A DNA stretch of 17,538 bases. It comes from Isotricha intestinalis. Lineage: Eukaryota > Ciliophora > Litostomatea > Vestibuliferida > Isotrichidae. The DNA is taken from contig JAJJLU010004154.1 in the NCBI GenBank assembly GCA_023807065.1, positions 1-17,538 on the forward strand, read 5' to 3'. Each line of letters begins with the position of its first letter. Position 1 is the first letter of the stretch. The notes beneath the pieces were generated by a model. The model made no database searches and was not told the DNA's origin. It was given only the letters and a program-made list of their open reading frames with translations. This document shows positions 1-8,109 of this stretch, piece by piece. Both the position numbers and the translations under genes were made by a program.

Positions 1-846
1 ATATAAATAAATCAAATGTTAATTTAACTATTGTTATTTATGAAACTATTTTTTATGGTGTATTAACTGGAATTATTGGAATATTATTTGTTCATTATGG
101 ATTTAAATTAAGATATGATGATACTCAAAGTTTTATTGATAATAATATTTCTCAAATTTTAAATCCTATTACAGGTGGATCTTCATATTGATTTGTTTCT
201 ATTTATGTTCTTATTATTTCTTTTACTCCAATTATCAATATTTTTTTAAGAAAATTAAATAAAATTGGTTATTTCCTATTTTTAGTATTATATTGGGTTT
301 TATGGTATTCTTTTCCTTTTTATTATTATTCTGTATTTATAAATCTTGAAAATGGTTTATTTTTCTATTGTTATGAGGATTTATTGAATTACATCTTAAG
401 AAACAAGATAATTTATTATTTATCTTTATTCATTTGTTTATTGCTTTAATAGGGTTTTATATTTCATCCTATTATTTTTTAATTAGTTATTCAATAGGAT
501 ATGTTATATCATCTTTTGGTACTTTTAGATTTTTTGAAGGTTTAAATCTTGGTTCTTATAATTTTATTAATTTAATTTCTCTATCTACTTTTTCTGTTTA
601 TCTTATTCATGATTCTAGAAGTTTTAGAGATATTTTTTGGAAATCTATCAATTGGAATTACATTTATCAATCTAAATATTTTTTATTATATGCTTTCATT
701 ATTATTTTTTCTATTTTTTTCGTCTGTATTGTTATTGATATTTTTCAAAAAAAATTCGTGTAACTTTTATAAATAAAGTCTCTATTTATCTTGGAGATAA
801 ATTTTTTAAAAAAGAAGAAGAAATAAAATATGTAAATGTTGTATAA
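1..846 (+). pseudogene. Acyltransferase-3 family membrane protein, decayed and cut by the left edge
   Basis: A hydrophobic multi-pass protein can be read across three frame segments. Positions 3-188 read cleanly up to a TGA at 189-191 in the context SSY-stop-FVSIYVLI. Family members usually have Trp there (a WF-S-Y-L type motif), so TGG probably became TGA. The same frame continues to about 370. The reading then moves by one base near 374-377, after FFYCY, and continues as GFIELHLKK through 761. A second shift is needed at the run of eight A at 747-754. After it, RVTFINKVSIYLGDKFF and an acidic/basic tail run to TAA at 844-846. Acyltransferase-3 (OafA-like) proteins move acyl groups onto sugars or lipids in membranes, and the usual length is about 350-400 residues. 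The N-terminus, including the catalytic His region, lies outside the window. Three independent lesions argue for a dead gene. A homopolymer sequencing error could explain only the last one. The family call rests on motif shape and hydrophobicity. Confidence 0.6.
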
Positions 847-1074
847 AATATGTTTATAAATATTAAATTATCAATTAATTTAGTTGTTTGATATTTAAAA
901 ATTTATTTCCTTAAATGAAAAAAAATAAATAAAAACTAAGAACAAAATAAACAAGAAACTTAAATAATAGAAAATTCTCAAGATTCAATATTATTATTTG
1001 GTAATCTGAAAGTTTTCTATATACCGTAATAATCGGATTAGAACTACATCCCTTAAAGAACAAGCCAATTTTTT

Positions 1075-1096
1075 TGAGGGGTGATTTTATTAAGAC
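1075..1096 (+). repeat. Subterminal copy of the inverted-repeat core motif
   Basis: The stretch GGGGTGATTTTATTAAGAC inside the element resembles the inner part of its right inverted repeat, AGGGTGTGGTTTTAATACGAC, allowing a 2-base gap. A second copy, AGGGTGATTTTAATTCTAC, lies at about 1218-1236. Repeated subterminal motifs of this type often serve as transposase-binding sites. That role is inferred here. Confidence 0.35.
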
Positions 1097-1217
1097 TAAA
1101 ATTATATTTTTCTTAAAATACATTAAAAAATAAATTTTTAATGTTTAATATAGATTAAAATAAATATATTTATTTAAATTAGAGTACTCAAATAATTTAC
1201 ATAATTGTAAACAAAGA

Positions 1218-1236
1218 GGGTGATTTTAATTCTACA
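1218..1236 (+). repeat. Second subterminal copy of the inverted-repeat core motif
   Basis: AGGGTGATTTTAATTCTAC lies about 30 bases inside the right inverted repeat, in the same orientation as it. It matches the copy near 1078-1096 closely (GGGTGATTTTA is shared exactly). GC-rich words of this kind are rare in the surrounding AT-only DNA, so chance similarity is less likely than it would be for an A/T word. Confidence 0.35.
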
Positions 1237-1403
1237 ATTTTGAAGTTTGAAATTTCAAAAATTTTAAAGGGTGTGGTTTTAATACGACTTTTATGGTATT
1301 AAATGAAAAAAAAGATAATTTAATAAATTCAATGAGATTCTTTTATTTAATTTAAAAATATTATAATTGAGAAAAAGAGAATATTTCAGATGATATTCCT
1401 TAA

Positions 1404-1613
1404 TTTTTATTTTTTATTAAATACAAAATTAATATTCCCAAAAATAACTTTAATTTTCCAAAAATTGAAAATGACATTCAATCTTTAATTAAATTAGTAA
1501 ATAATTATTTAAATATCGATAAATCTATTAAATTTATTTGTAAAGAAAAATTTTTAAACTGTAATGTATCATTTTATCATCATATAAATGAGAAAAAATT
1601 TGAGGTAAATTAA
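1404..1613 (+). pseudogene. Remnant reading frame of unknown origin
   Basis: A run of 69 open codons lies between a TAA at 1401-1403 and a TAA at 1611-1613, with no ATG near its start. The same frame continues upstream to about 1278 if three stops (TAA near 1350, TGA near 1362, TAA at 1401) are ignored. The peptide (…NIPKNNFNFPKIEND… then …SIKFICKEKF…) has mixed polar and hydrophobic content, unlike translated AT spacer. Its end has the flavour of a small beta-rich fold such as a ubiquitin-like domain, but I cannot name a family. It could also be chance. Confidence 0.22.
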
Positions 1614-1745
1614 TATATAAATCTTTATTTATTATGTATATTATTAAAATGATTATATGTGAATTAATATTGATTCATTTTTTTTAAAACAACAATAATT
1701 TTAATAAATTTATATATTTTAAAAATAATATTTTATTTATTTTAA

Positions 1746-2606
1746 ATGGACTTTAACAATATATTATTTCCTTCACCAAAATTTAAAATGAATGAAGCAA
1801 AAAATTTTTCAGATGAATTGATATATATACCAAGAATAATAAAAATAACAGATAAAATAGAATATATTCCTTGTATTTTTCTTCCAGATCAAAGTAATAA
1901 CAAATCTAAAAACTTTTTATTGCTTTTCCATGGAAATGCAGAAGACATATTTGGAGCAAGAGCTTTAGGAGATAAACTTCGTCAAAAATTATATATGAAT
2001 ATAATAATAATAGAATATCCAGGATATTCAATATATAAATCAAATAATAAAAGTTCAGAAATAATATTAAATAATACTTTAATAATATATGATTATATAA
2101 AAGGGAAATTTAATATTAATGATCATAATATTTTTGTCTTTGGAAGATCAATTGGGACTTCACCAGCAATTTATTTATCATCTAAAAGAAAACCAAATGC
2201 ATTATTTGTTATTAGTGGATTTTCTTCTATTAGAGCTGTTGCAGATAACTTAGTTGGTCCATTTAAAGTTTTATTAAAAGATAGATTTTTTTCCATTGAT
2301 TATATTAAAAAAGTCACTTGTCCTATATTATTTATTCATGGTCAAGAAGATATTTTAATTCCTTTCACTGAGACTTTAAAACTTAAAGAAATGTGTAATT
2401 GCCCTTATGAAGTCTCTTTACCTGAAAATATGACACATAATGATTTTAATTTGGAAGAAGATATTATTTTACCTATACAAATTTTTATTTCTAAAAATTG
2501 TACTTTAGATGAAGAGAAAAATAATTTTGATTTTGGAAATAAAAATCTGCTTAAATTATTTAAAACTCCTTCTTATATTGAAAAATTAATTTCTGAAAGT
2601 AATTGA
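1746..2606 (+). CDS. Alpha/beta hydrolase, ABHD17/BEM46-like serine hydrolase
   Basis: This 286-residue protein has the landmarks of the ABHD17/ABHD13/BEM46 branch of the alpha/beta-hydrolase fold. HGNAED at 62-67 forms the oxyanion-loop region and EYPGYS at 90-95 follows strand 4. The nucleophile elbow is G-R-S-I-G-T with Ser135. The acid is in HGQEDILIP (Asp202) and the base is in MTHNDF (His231). All three catalytic residues are present, so it is probably active. Animal ABHD17 enzymes remove palmitate from proteins, but they carry an N-terminal Cys cluster for membrane anchoring that is missing here, so the substrate is uncertain. A C-terminal tail of about 35 residues has no recognisable domain. 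The start is fixed by an in-frame TAA directly before the ATG. It ends in TGA, the only gene here that does, and sits 91 bp before the next gene in the same direction. Confidence 0.85.
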   Translation: MDFNNILFPSPKFKMNEAKNFSDELIYIPRIIKITDKIEYIPCIFLPDQSNNKSKNFLLLFHGNAEDIFGARALGDKLRQKLYMNIIIIEYPGYSIYKSNNKSSEIILNNTLIIYDYIKGKFNINDHNIFVFGRSIGTSPAIYLSSKRKPNALFVISGFSSIRAVADNLVGPFKVLLKDRFFSIDYIKKVTCPILFIHGQEDILIPFTETLKLKEMCNCPYEVSLPENMTHNDFNLEEDIILPIQIFISKNCTLDEEKNNFDFGNKNLLKLFKTPSYIEKLISESN

Positions 2607-2697
2607 ATGTTAAAATATATATAAATAACCTATTATTAAATTTTTTATTTTTTTAAGTTTAATAAAAATAAAATTAATATATTTATAAATAATATAA

Positions 2698-4809
2698 ATG
2701 TCATATTCAGAAAATCCAGAATCTTATTCAATAATTTCAAGTTATACTAGTATAGAAACTTTTCATTGTCCAACATGTTTAGAAGTTCCTTTAATAAAAA
2801 TAAAATTAAAAGATGATCAAATTGTTGTTAAGGCAAAATGTAAATGTAATAAACAAGAATATGAAATAAAAAAGTTTTTAAGAACATTTGGTGAAGAATT
2901 TAAACAAAAATTAACATGTAATTTTTGTAAAGCAATGATTATCGAAAATTCATCTAATAAATTTTATTTTTGTAAATCATGTTATTTAACTTATTGTTCT
3001 AATTGTTCATATATTCATGAAAAAAATAATACAAATGATGAAGAACACTTTTTAATTGATGTTGAAACAATTGATTTAAAATGTGGAATTCATGAAAAAG
3101 AATTTAATTCTTATTGTTTAACTTGTAATATAAATTTATGTGAAAAGTGTTATTTAAAGCATTCAAATCATATTATTAAAAATTTATCTAGTGAAAAAAT
3201 TTCAGATGATATTTATCCTTTAGTTTCAAGTGCTTATGCAAGTGCTCAAGCAAAAATTTTAATTGAAGATGAAGAACAAAAAAATTTATTAATTGAAAAT
3301 TGTAAAAATGAAATTGATAAAGAAGATATTACTTTATTATCTCAAGAGAATAGAATGGAAAATTTAAGTATATTAAATGTTATTCAAGTTATATTTAAAA
3401 TGTATAATAAAGCCAAAGAAAAAGATATTTTAACATATCCTATTATTGAAAATATTAAAAATAATATTAATTTCAATTTTGAAAAATTTGTTTATAATAA
3501 AAATATAGATATAAAAAAGAATATAATAAATTTCTATGATTTTGTAAAAAAAAATATAATAATTAAAAAAGAATGTGATATAGAAGATTTATCTGAAATT
3601 CATAGATTTCATATTGAAAATGAGAAATATATAAATATATTTGAAGATATAATTAAAATATTTCCGAAATATGAAATAAAAAATAAAGAAGATGAAATAG
3701 AAACAAATGTTTTATTAAATTTCCAAAAATGTATTTATTATGGTGATTATAATATAACAAAAAAAGAATGTGAAGGAAGAGGAATTCAAATAAATTTAAA
3801 TAAGACACATTATATAGGATTTTTTTCAAATGGGAAAAAAGATAATATTGGAATATATTTTTTTAAACAAGATAAATGTAAATATAAAGGATTTTGGAAA
3901 AATAATTTAATGAATGGTTATGGGACATATACTTTTTCAGATGGATCAATATATGAAGGAGAATGGGAAAATAATAAAAGACATGGTTTTGGTATATTAA
4001 CATTTCCAAATAATGAAAAATATCTTGGTGAATTTAAAAATGGTAAAATTGAAGGAATTGGTATATTTTATTATAAAAATAATAGAACTTATAAAGGTGA
4101 ATTTTTAAATAATACTAAACATGGTTATGGAATAGAAAAAATAGAAAATGGAGAAATATATGAAGGTTTTTGGGAAAAGGGAAAAAGAAATGGAATAGGA
4201 AAAATAACATTTCCTAATGATACAACATATTTAGGAAATATATCAAATAATATTTTATCAGGTTTTGGAATTTTTACAGATAATAAAAATAATATTCAAT
4301 ATAAAGGGAATTTCATAAAAGGATCAAAAGAAGGATTAGGATATTTTATATATAAAAATGGTAACAAATATAAAGGTTATTTTAAAAATAATAAGAAAGA
4401 TGGATTTGGTATATTATACTATAAAAATGGTGATAAATATATTGGTGAATGGACAGAAGATAAAAAAGATGGTATTGGAGAATATATATATTATACAGGA
4501 GATTTTTATTCAGGAAGATGGGCACAAGATTATAAAATGGGAATCGGTGAATTTAGATTTGCTTCAAATACTGCTTTTTATATGGGAGATTGGGTTAAAG
4601 ATTTAAGACATGGTTATGGTATTTATCGAGATAAAAAAGGCAATGTATATGAAGGACCTTTTGTTGATAATTTCTGTCATGGAAATGCTACTTATTATTC
4701 TATTATTGGAGATAAGGTTGATAAATTTGAATGTGTTTTTGTACATGGAGAAAAAAAAAATATTGGATTATATGAAAGTACTTTAGGATATGATTTTGAA
4801 GTTTTATAA
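2698..4809 (+). CDS. Double B-box zinc-finger protein with about 13 MORN repeats
   Basis: This 703-residue protein has three zones. First are zinc-binding modules: a small Cys4 knuckle (C24, C27, C48, C50), a B-box-like module (C74, C77, C92, C95, C100, C103, H107, H117) and a second, canonical-looking B-box (C129, H132, C140, C143, C148, C151, H155, H158). Next is a Lys/Glu-rich, mostly helical stretch from about 165 to 365 with no clear domain. Last comes an array of about 13 MORN repeats, roughly residues 370-670, each a variant of YxGxWxNxxxxGxGxxxxxxG. MORN arrays form elongated beta scaffolds that bind lipids or partner proteins, and in protists they are often at the cell cortex, cilia or basal bodies. 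B-boxes mediate protein contacts, usually in TRIM proteins, but no RING or SPRY is present. The function is probably a cortical or cytoskeletal scaffold (inference). An in-frame TAA directly before the ATG fixes the start. Confidence 0.88.
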   Translation: MSYSENPESYSIISSYTSIETFHCPTCLEVPLIKIKLKDDQIVVKAKCKCNKQEYEIKKFLRTFGEEFKQKLTCNFCKAMIIENSSNKFYFCKSCYLTYCSNCSYIHEKNNTNDEEHFLIDVETIDLKCGIHEKEFNSYCLTCNINLCEKCYLKHSNHIIKNLSSEKISDDIYPLVSSAYASAQAKILIEDEEQKNLLIENCKNEIDKEDITLLSQENRMENLSILNVIQVIFKMYNKAKEKDILTYPIIENIKNNINFNFEKFVYNKNIDIKKNIINFYDFVKKNIIIKKECDIEDLSEIHRFHIENEKYINIFEDIIKIFPKYEIKNKEDEIETNVLLNFQKCIYYGDYNITKKECEGRGIQINLNKTHYIGFFSNGKKDNIGIYFFKQDKCKYKGFWKNNLMNGYGTYTFSDGSIYEGEWENNKRHGFGILTFPNNEKYLGEFKNGKIEGIGIFYYKNNRTYKGEFLNNTKHGYGIEKIENGEIYEGFWEKGKRNGIGKITFPNDTTYLGNISNNILSGFGIFTDNKNNIQYKGNFIKGSKEGLGYFIYKNGNKYKGYFKNNKKDGFGILYYKNGDKYIGEWTEDKKDGIGEYIYYTGDFYSGRWAQDYKMGIGEFRFASNTAFYMGDWVKDLRHGYGIYRDKKGNVYEGPFVDNFCHGNATYYSIIGDKVDKFECVFVHGEKKNIGLYESTLGYDFEVL

Positions 4810-5518
4810 ATATATTTTTTTATTTTTAAAAATAAAAAAATAATGATTTAATGATAAAATTATTATTTATTTAGGATATTTAATATGTTTTAAAGTAGTC
4901 TATTAAATCAACATATTTGATTTAAATTTTATTATTTTTTCATTTGAATGATATAAGATTGTAACCATTGATTTTTATTATTATTAATAATACTTATATT
5001 TTATTGATATTACTTGAAGAATTATAGATATACTTAAAACCATTATTTTTTAATTGATTATGATATTTACTTATCATTTCTATAAGGATTTTATGGATTT
5101 TTTATTACAAAATTTATATTTTAAATATTAGGATTCGATTTCATTCTTTTTTCTTCTTAATTTAATTATATTATTATTTCATAGCTTGTTTTATTATTCA
5201 TTTTTTGTCGATGTACAAAAATTCTCGAAAAAAAATTAATATTTTATTGTTTTTACATGATTTAAAATAAAGAAAAAAAATTAAAAATATATTAATTAAA
5301 AATATCTTTGAATAATTAATTAAATAATAATTAAAAAATTTAAAATTGCGAAAAAATACAAACTAATAATAAAATTGTAATATAATAAAACCTTTAAAAA
5401 AGGAATAAAATTGATATAAAAAATTAAAAAACTTTAAAAACAGAAATAGAATGTAAAAAAATAAACTAAAACTAAACTTTAATATAAATTTAATTAATCC
5501 AAAAAAAAATTATTTAAA
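4810..5518. other. Gene-free region, T-rich half then A-rich leader
   Basis: No gene is seen. From about 4810 to 5220 the + strand is T-rich and carries only short minus-strand reading frames (the best is 4994-5098, 34 codons, no context). From about 5260 to 5518 it becomes strongly A-rich, which is typical of a promoter and leader just upstream of a gene. At 5202-5221 there is a perfect 7-bp hairpin (TTTTTGT / ACAAAAA) with loop CGATGT, followed by CTCGA. In this composition it may be chance. Confidence 0.5.
5494..5515 (+). promoter_or_regulatory. Leader element shared with the USP-like gene
   Basis: TTAATCC, nine A, then TTATTT ends three bases before the kinase ATG. Nearly the same word, with one extra C, lies 10 bases before the ATG of the minus-strand gene at 16396-17403. 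CC is rare in these leaders, so this may be a start-site or leader element. With only two copies it is tentative. Confidence 0.3.
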
Positions 5519-7870
5519 ATGGACACCCAACCATCTACTCAAGAGAAAATAGATTTAGATGACTTAATAGGAGATTACATAGTTGAAAATATTCCTGCAT
5601 TTCAATCATATTTAAAGCAAGTTTGGAAAGATTTATTAGGAAGAAGTGACAACAAAGAAAAAGGAGTCAATAAAATTACCTTTTCAAAATATTATGAATT
5701 ACCTGGTATAATTTCAGATAGATTATTCAATGTTTTTAATACTAATAAAAATAATTATCTTTCTTGTAATGATTTTGTAGATGGAATGGTTAAATTATTC
5801 TCTGGTGAGTTAGAAACTTTATTACATTTTATTTTCTGCTTTTATGATTTTGATAAAGATGGTAAAGTTTCTAAAGAAGATATGAGAATTGTTCTTTCTT
5901 ATGTTCCTTTAAATATTAAAAGATTAAAAAAAAAAAAAACTTTAAAATTTGAGAAAGAAAATTTCGATGATAGATTAGAATCTCAAAGTGAATTACATGA
6001 TAAATTAGATTTTATATTTCAAAATTTACCTTCAATAAATGAAGAACAATTTAAAGAAATTATAAGAAATAAAAACTCAGATTTATTTTTATATATTCTA
6101 GTATTTTTATTAGAAAAACGTCCATTTAATAATGAAACAGTAAAGAATTTAGAAAATATAAGAAAGAGTCCTTCATTATTATCAAATAAAAGTAAAATGA
6201 ATAATTTAATAGCATCTCCGAATTTAAATTCAAAATTTACTTCAACAACAATAATATCAAAATCTCCAAGATTTCAATCAAGAGTAGCAGAAGCATTAAA
6301 CGGGAAGAAAAAAATAAATAAATTAGGAGCAGATTTAGCGCCTTCTAAAAATTTATTAGATTTATATTCTGGAAATAAAGCAAAGCAAACTGAAGGAAGT
6401 TCAATTCAATTAAATATTCCAAATAAGAAAGATAATGGTAATAATAATAATAATGATTTAACTAAAAATAAACCATCAAGGAAATTACATAAACAAATTA
6501 ATAAGAATTTAGAATCTATCGATAATCCAAGTAAATTTATGGGAGAAGAAAATGTAGGTTTAAGTTTTGCAAGACCTTATGAAAAAACTGAAATTGCCAA
6601 AAGTAAAGGTTCGAGTTTAAATGATAGTTTTGAAAGTGGTGATGAAGGAGAAGATAAAGATGGAAAAGGAATGGAAGGATATATTTATAAAAAACAAGAA
6701 GAGAAAATCAAACAAATTTACTTTAAGTTAATTTATAAAGATCTATATTATTATAAATCAAAAGAAGATACTAAACATAAAGGAATGCATAATTTAAGTG
6801 GTGTTTATTTAAAAGAAGAAGAACCTATTACTTTAGAAGGAAAACAATTTTATACTTTTATTATTGTTTTTTCTTCCAAAGAAAGAAAATATTATGTTTT
6901 AGATAAGAATGAATATCAAAATTGGTTAATTGCAATTAGAAAAGCAGTGGGATATTCAAATTTAAATGAAATATATGAAGTAAGAGATGTTTTAGGAAAA
7001 GGGAAATTTGGATTAGTAAGATTAGGAATTCATAAAGAAAGTGGAAGAAAAGTAGCAATAAAAATAATAAATAAGAAATTAGTATCATTACTTGATTTAG
7101 AGCAAGTAAAAACAGAAGTAGAAATATTAAAAATAGCTCAACATCCAAATATAATTAGATTATATGATGTATTTGAAAATGAAAAATATATATATATTAT
7201 TATGGAACATTGTGGAGGAGGAGATTTATTTTCATATATAGAAAAAAGAGGTTTTCAATTAAAAGAAGCAAGAGCAGCTCAAATAATACATAAATTATCA
7301 ACAGCAATATATTATCTTCATCAATATGGAATAGTACATAGAGATTTAAAACCAGAAAATATATTAATGACAGATGAAAGTGATGAAGCAGATATTAGAT
7401 TATTAGATTTTGGTTTAGGTAAAATAATAGGACCAAATGAATTTTGTACAGAACCATTTGGAACTTTCTCATATGCTGCACCTGAAGTATTATTAGAAAA
7501 ACCATATAATTTCAAAGCTGATTTATGGACTATTGGTATTATTACATATTTACTTGTTGCTGGATTTTTACCTTTTGATGATGAAAATTCAGAAAAAGAA
7601 ATAGCAAGACAAACTGTTTATGAGCCTACTCCTTTTCCAAATTCTATTTGGAAAAATATTTCTAATGAAGCTAAAGCTTTTGTTGATAATCTACTTAATA
7701 AAGATCCTAAGAAAAGGATGAATATTAAACAAATTTTAGAACATCCTTGGTTAAAAAAATTTATCACAAGTGATGAAGAAATTTTTGTCAGGAGAGGTAC
7801 TAGTAATTTAAGTGGAGGAGAAGAGTTTAAAGCTTTTGCTACTACTAGTAAGGATACTACTCAGAAATAA
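5519..7870 (+). CDS. Calcium-linked Ser/Thr kinase: EF-hands, PH domain, CAMK-type kinase
   Basis: The 783-residue protein is built in an order unlike a standard CDPK. The N-terminal part (about 60-130) holds an EF-hand pair. The first loop is degenerate (N74-T-N-K-N-N-Y-L-S) and the second is canonical (D110-F-D-K-D-G-K-V-S-K-E-D121). A Ser/Asn/Lys-rich linker follows (about 205-380). A PH domain at about 384-476 begins MEGYIYKK and ends in the usual tryptophan helix (QNWLIAIRKA), suggesting phosphoinositide binding. The kinase domain is at 486-747: glycine loop GKGKFG, K515 in VAIK, H607-R-D609 with KPEN, D630 in DFG, and APE at 654-656. All catalytic residues are present. The CAMK group is indicated by the GGGDLF and HPWLKKF motifs. 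Kinases fusing PH and EF-hand units are known in protists, so this is probably a membrane-recruited, Ca2+-sensitive kinase (inference). A run of 14 A at 5926-5939 encodes Lys residues just after the EF-hands. Confidence 0.92.
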   Translation: MDTQPSTQEKIDLDDLIGDYIVENIPAFQSYLKQVWKDLLGRSDNKEKGVNKITFSKYYELPGIISDRLFNVFNTNKNNYLSCNDFVDGMVKLFSGELETLLHFIFCFYDFDKDGKVSKEDMRIVLSYVPLNIKRLKKKKTLKFEKENFDDRLESQSELHDKLDFIFQNLPSINEEQFKEIIRNKNSDLFLYILVFLLEKRPFNNETVKNLENIRKSPSLLSNKSKMNNLIASPNLNSKFTSTTIISKSPRFQSRVAEALNGKKKINKLGADLAPSKNLLDLYSGNKAKQTEGSSIQLNIPNKKDNGNNNNNDLTKNKPSRKLHKQINKNLESIDNPSKFMGEENVGLSFARPYEKTEIAKSKGSSLNDSFESGDEGEDKDGKGMEGYIYKKQEEKIKQIYFKLIYKDLYYYKSKEDTKHKGMHNLSGVYLKEEEPITLEGKQFYTFIIVFSSKERKYYVLDKNEYQNWLIAIRKAVGYSNLNEIYEVRDVLGKGKFGLVRLGIHKESGRKVAIKIINKKLVSLLDLEQVKTEVEILKIAQHPNIIRLYDVFENEKYIYIIMEHCGGGDLFSYIEKRGFQLKEARAAQIIHKLSTAIYYLHQYGIVHRDLKPENILMTDESDEADIRLLDFGLGKIIGPNEFCTEPFGTFSYAAPEVLLEKPYNFKADLWTIGIITYLLVAGFLPFDDENSEKEIARQTVYEPTPFPNSIWKNISNEAKAFVDNLLNKDPKKRMNIKQILEHPWLKKFITSDEEIFVRRGTSNLSGGEEFKAFATTSKDTTQK

Positions 7871-8109
7871 ATATAATCATTGTTTTTGAGTGATTTTTGG
7901 AAATTTTTTTAATATTTTTTTTTTAGTATTATTTATTTTTTAGGTTTACATTTAAGGAAAAATTTTATTATTGTTTTTATTCTAAAGAATTAATTGTTTA
8001 ATATTTTTTCTTTTATATAAATAAAATGTGATTGAAAAAGAAAAAGATGTTTAAAATATTGAAATTTAAAAATAATATACAAAAATCATTATCTATTTTT
8101 TAATTTAGA

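Larger units (their letters stand above)
1024..1296. mobile_element. MITE-like element with 34-bp imperfect terminal inverted repeats and TA flanks
   Basis: The left end (1024-1057) and the reverse complement of the right end (1263-1296) align without gaps at 26 of 34 positions, and most differences are transitions. Including the flanking ATA/TAT the match is 29 of 37. The left arm begins CCGTAATAATCGG and the right arm, read inward, begins CCATAAAAGTCGT. Both arms end in (C)CCTT(T)AAA. TA lies directly outside both ends (1022-1023 and 1297-1298), which fits the TA target duplication of Tc1/mariner/pogo elements. The arms are unusually GC-rich for this DNA. The 205-bp interior has no transposase, so the element would be non-autonomous. 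Diverged arms suggest an old insertion. The superfamily is an inference from the TA flanks only. Confidence 0.5.
847..1745. other. Gene-free region with MITE-like element and coding debris
   Basis: No intact gene is seen in these 899 bases. The stretch from 847 to 1020 is plain AT-rich DNA. A short inverted-repeat element occupies 1024-1296 and a broken reading frame occupies roughly 1303-1613 (both listed separately). The last 130 bases before the hydrolase gene are A/T-only blocks and probably contain its promoter and leader. A 70-codon minus-strand reading frame at 911-1123 crosses the left inverted repeat and is not credible as a gene. Confidence 0.6.

Noticed and set aside
189..191. TGA read as Trp, suggesting a changed code.
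   Set aside because: All intact genes use TGG for Trp, the hydrolase gene ends in TGA, and the same pseudogene has two frameshifts.
1021..1057. GTTCTAATCC on the minus strand, similar to a tRNA T-loop.
   Set aside because: The flanking bases do not form a T-stem, and no acceptor or anticodon arm is found.
911..1123. A 70-codon minus-strand reading frame, with FKGC resembling a + strand peptide near 1263.
   Set aside because: The likeness comes from the inverted repeats of the MITE-like element. No sign of a real gene.
4900..5170. A long minus-strand reading frame if TAA meant Gln, as in many ciliates.
   Set aside because: The intact genes use CAA for Gln over hundreds of codons and end at TAA. 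In DNA this poor in G, a frame free of TGA is expected by chance.
5202..5221. A 7-bp hairpin TTTTTGT / ACAAAAA.
   Set aside because: Short and A/T dominated, easily formed by chance. It is not next to a gene end.
6967..6990. IYEVRDV in both kinases (here and near 11930), suggesting gene conversion.
   Set aside because: It lies at unrelated places in the two proteins and the codons differ, so it is chance.
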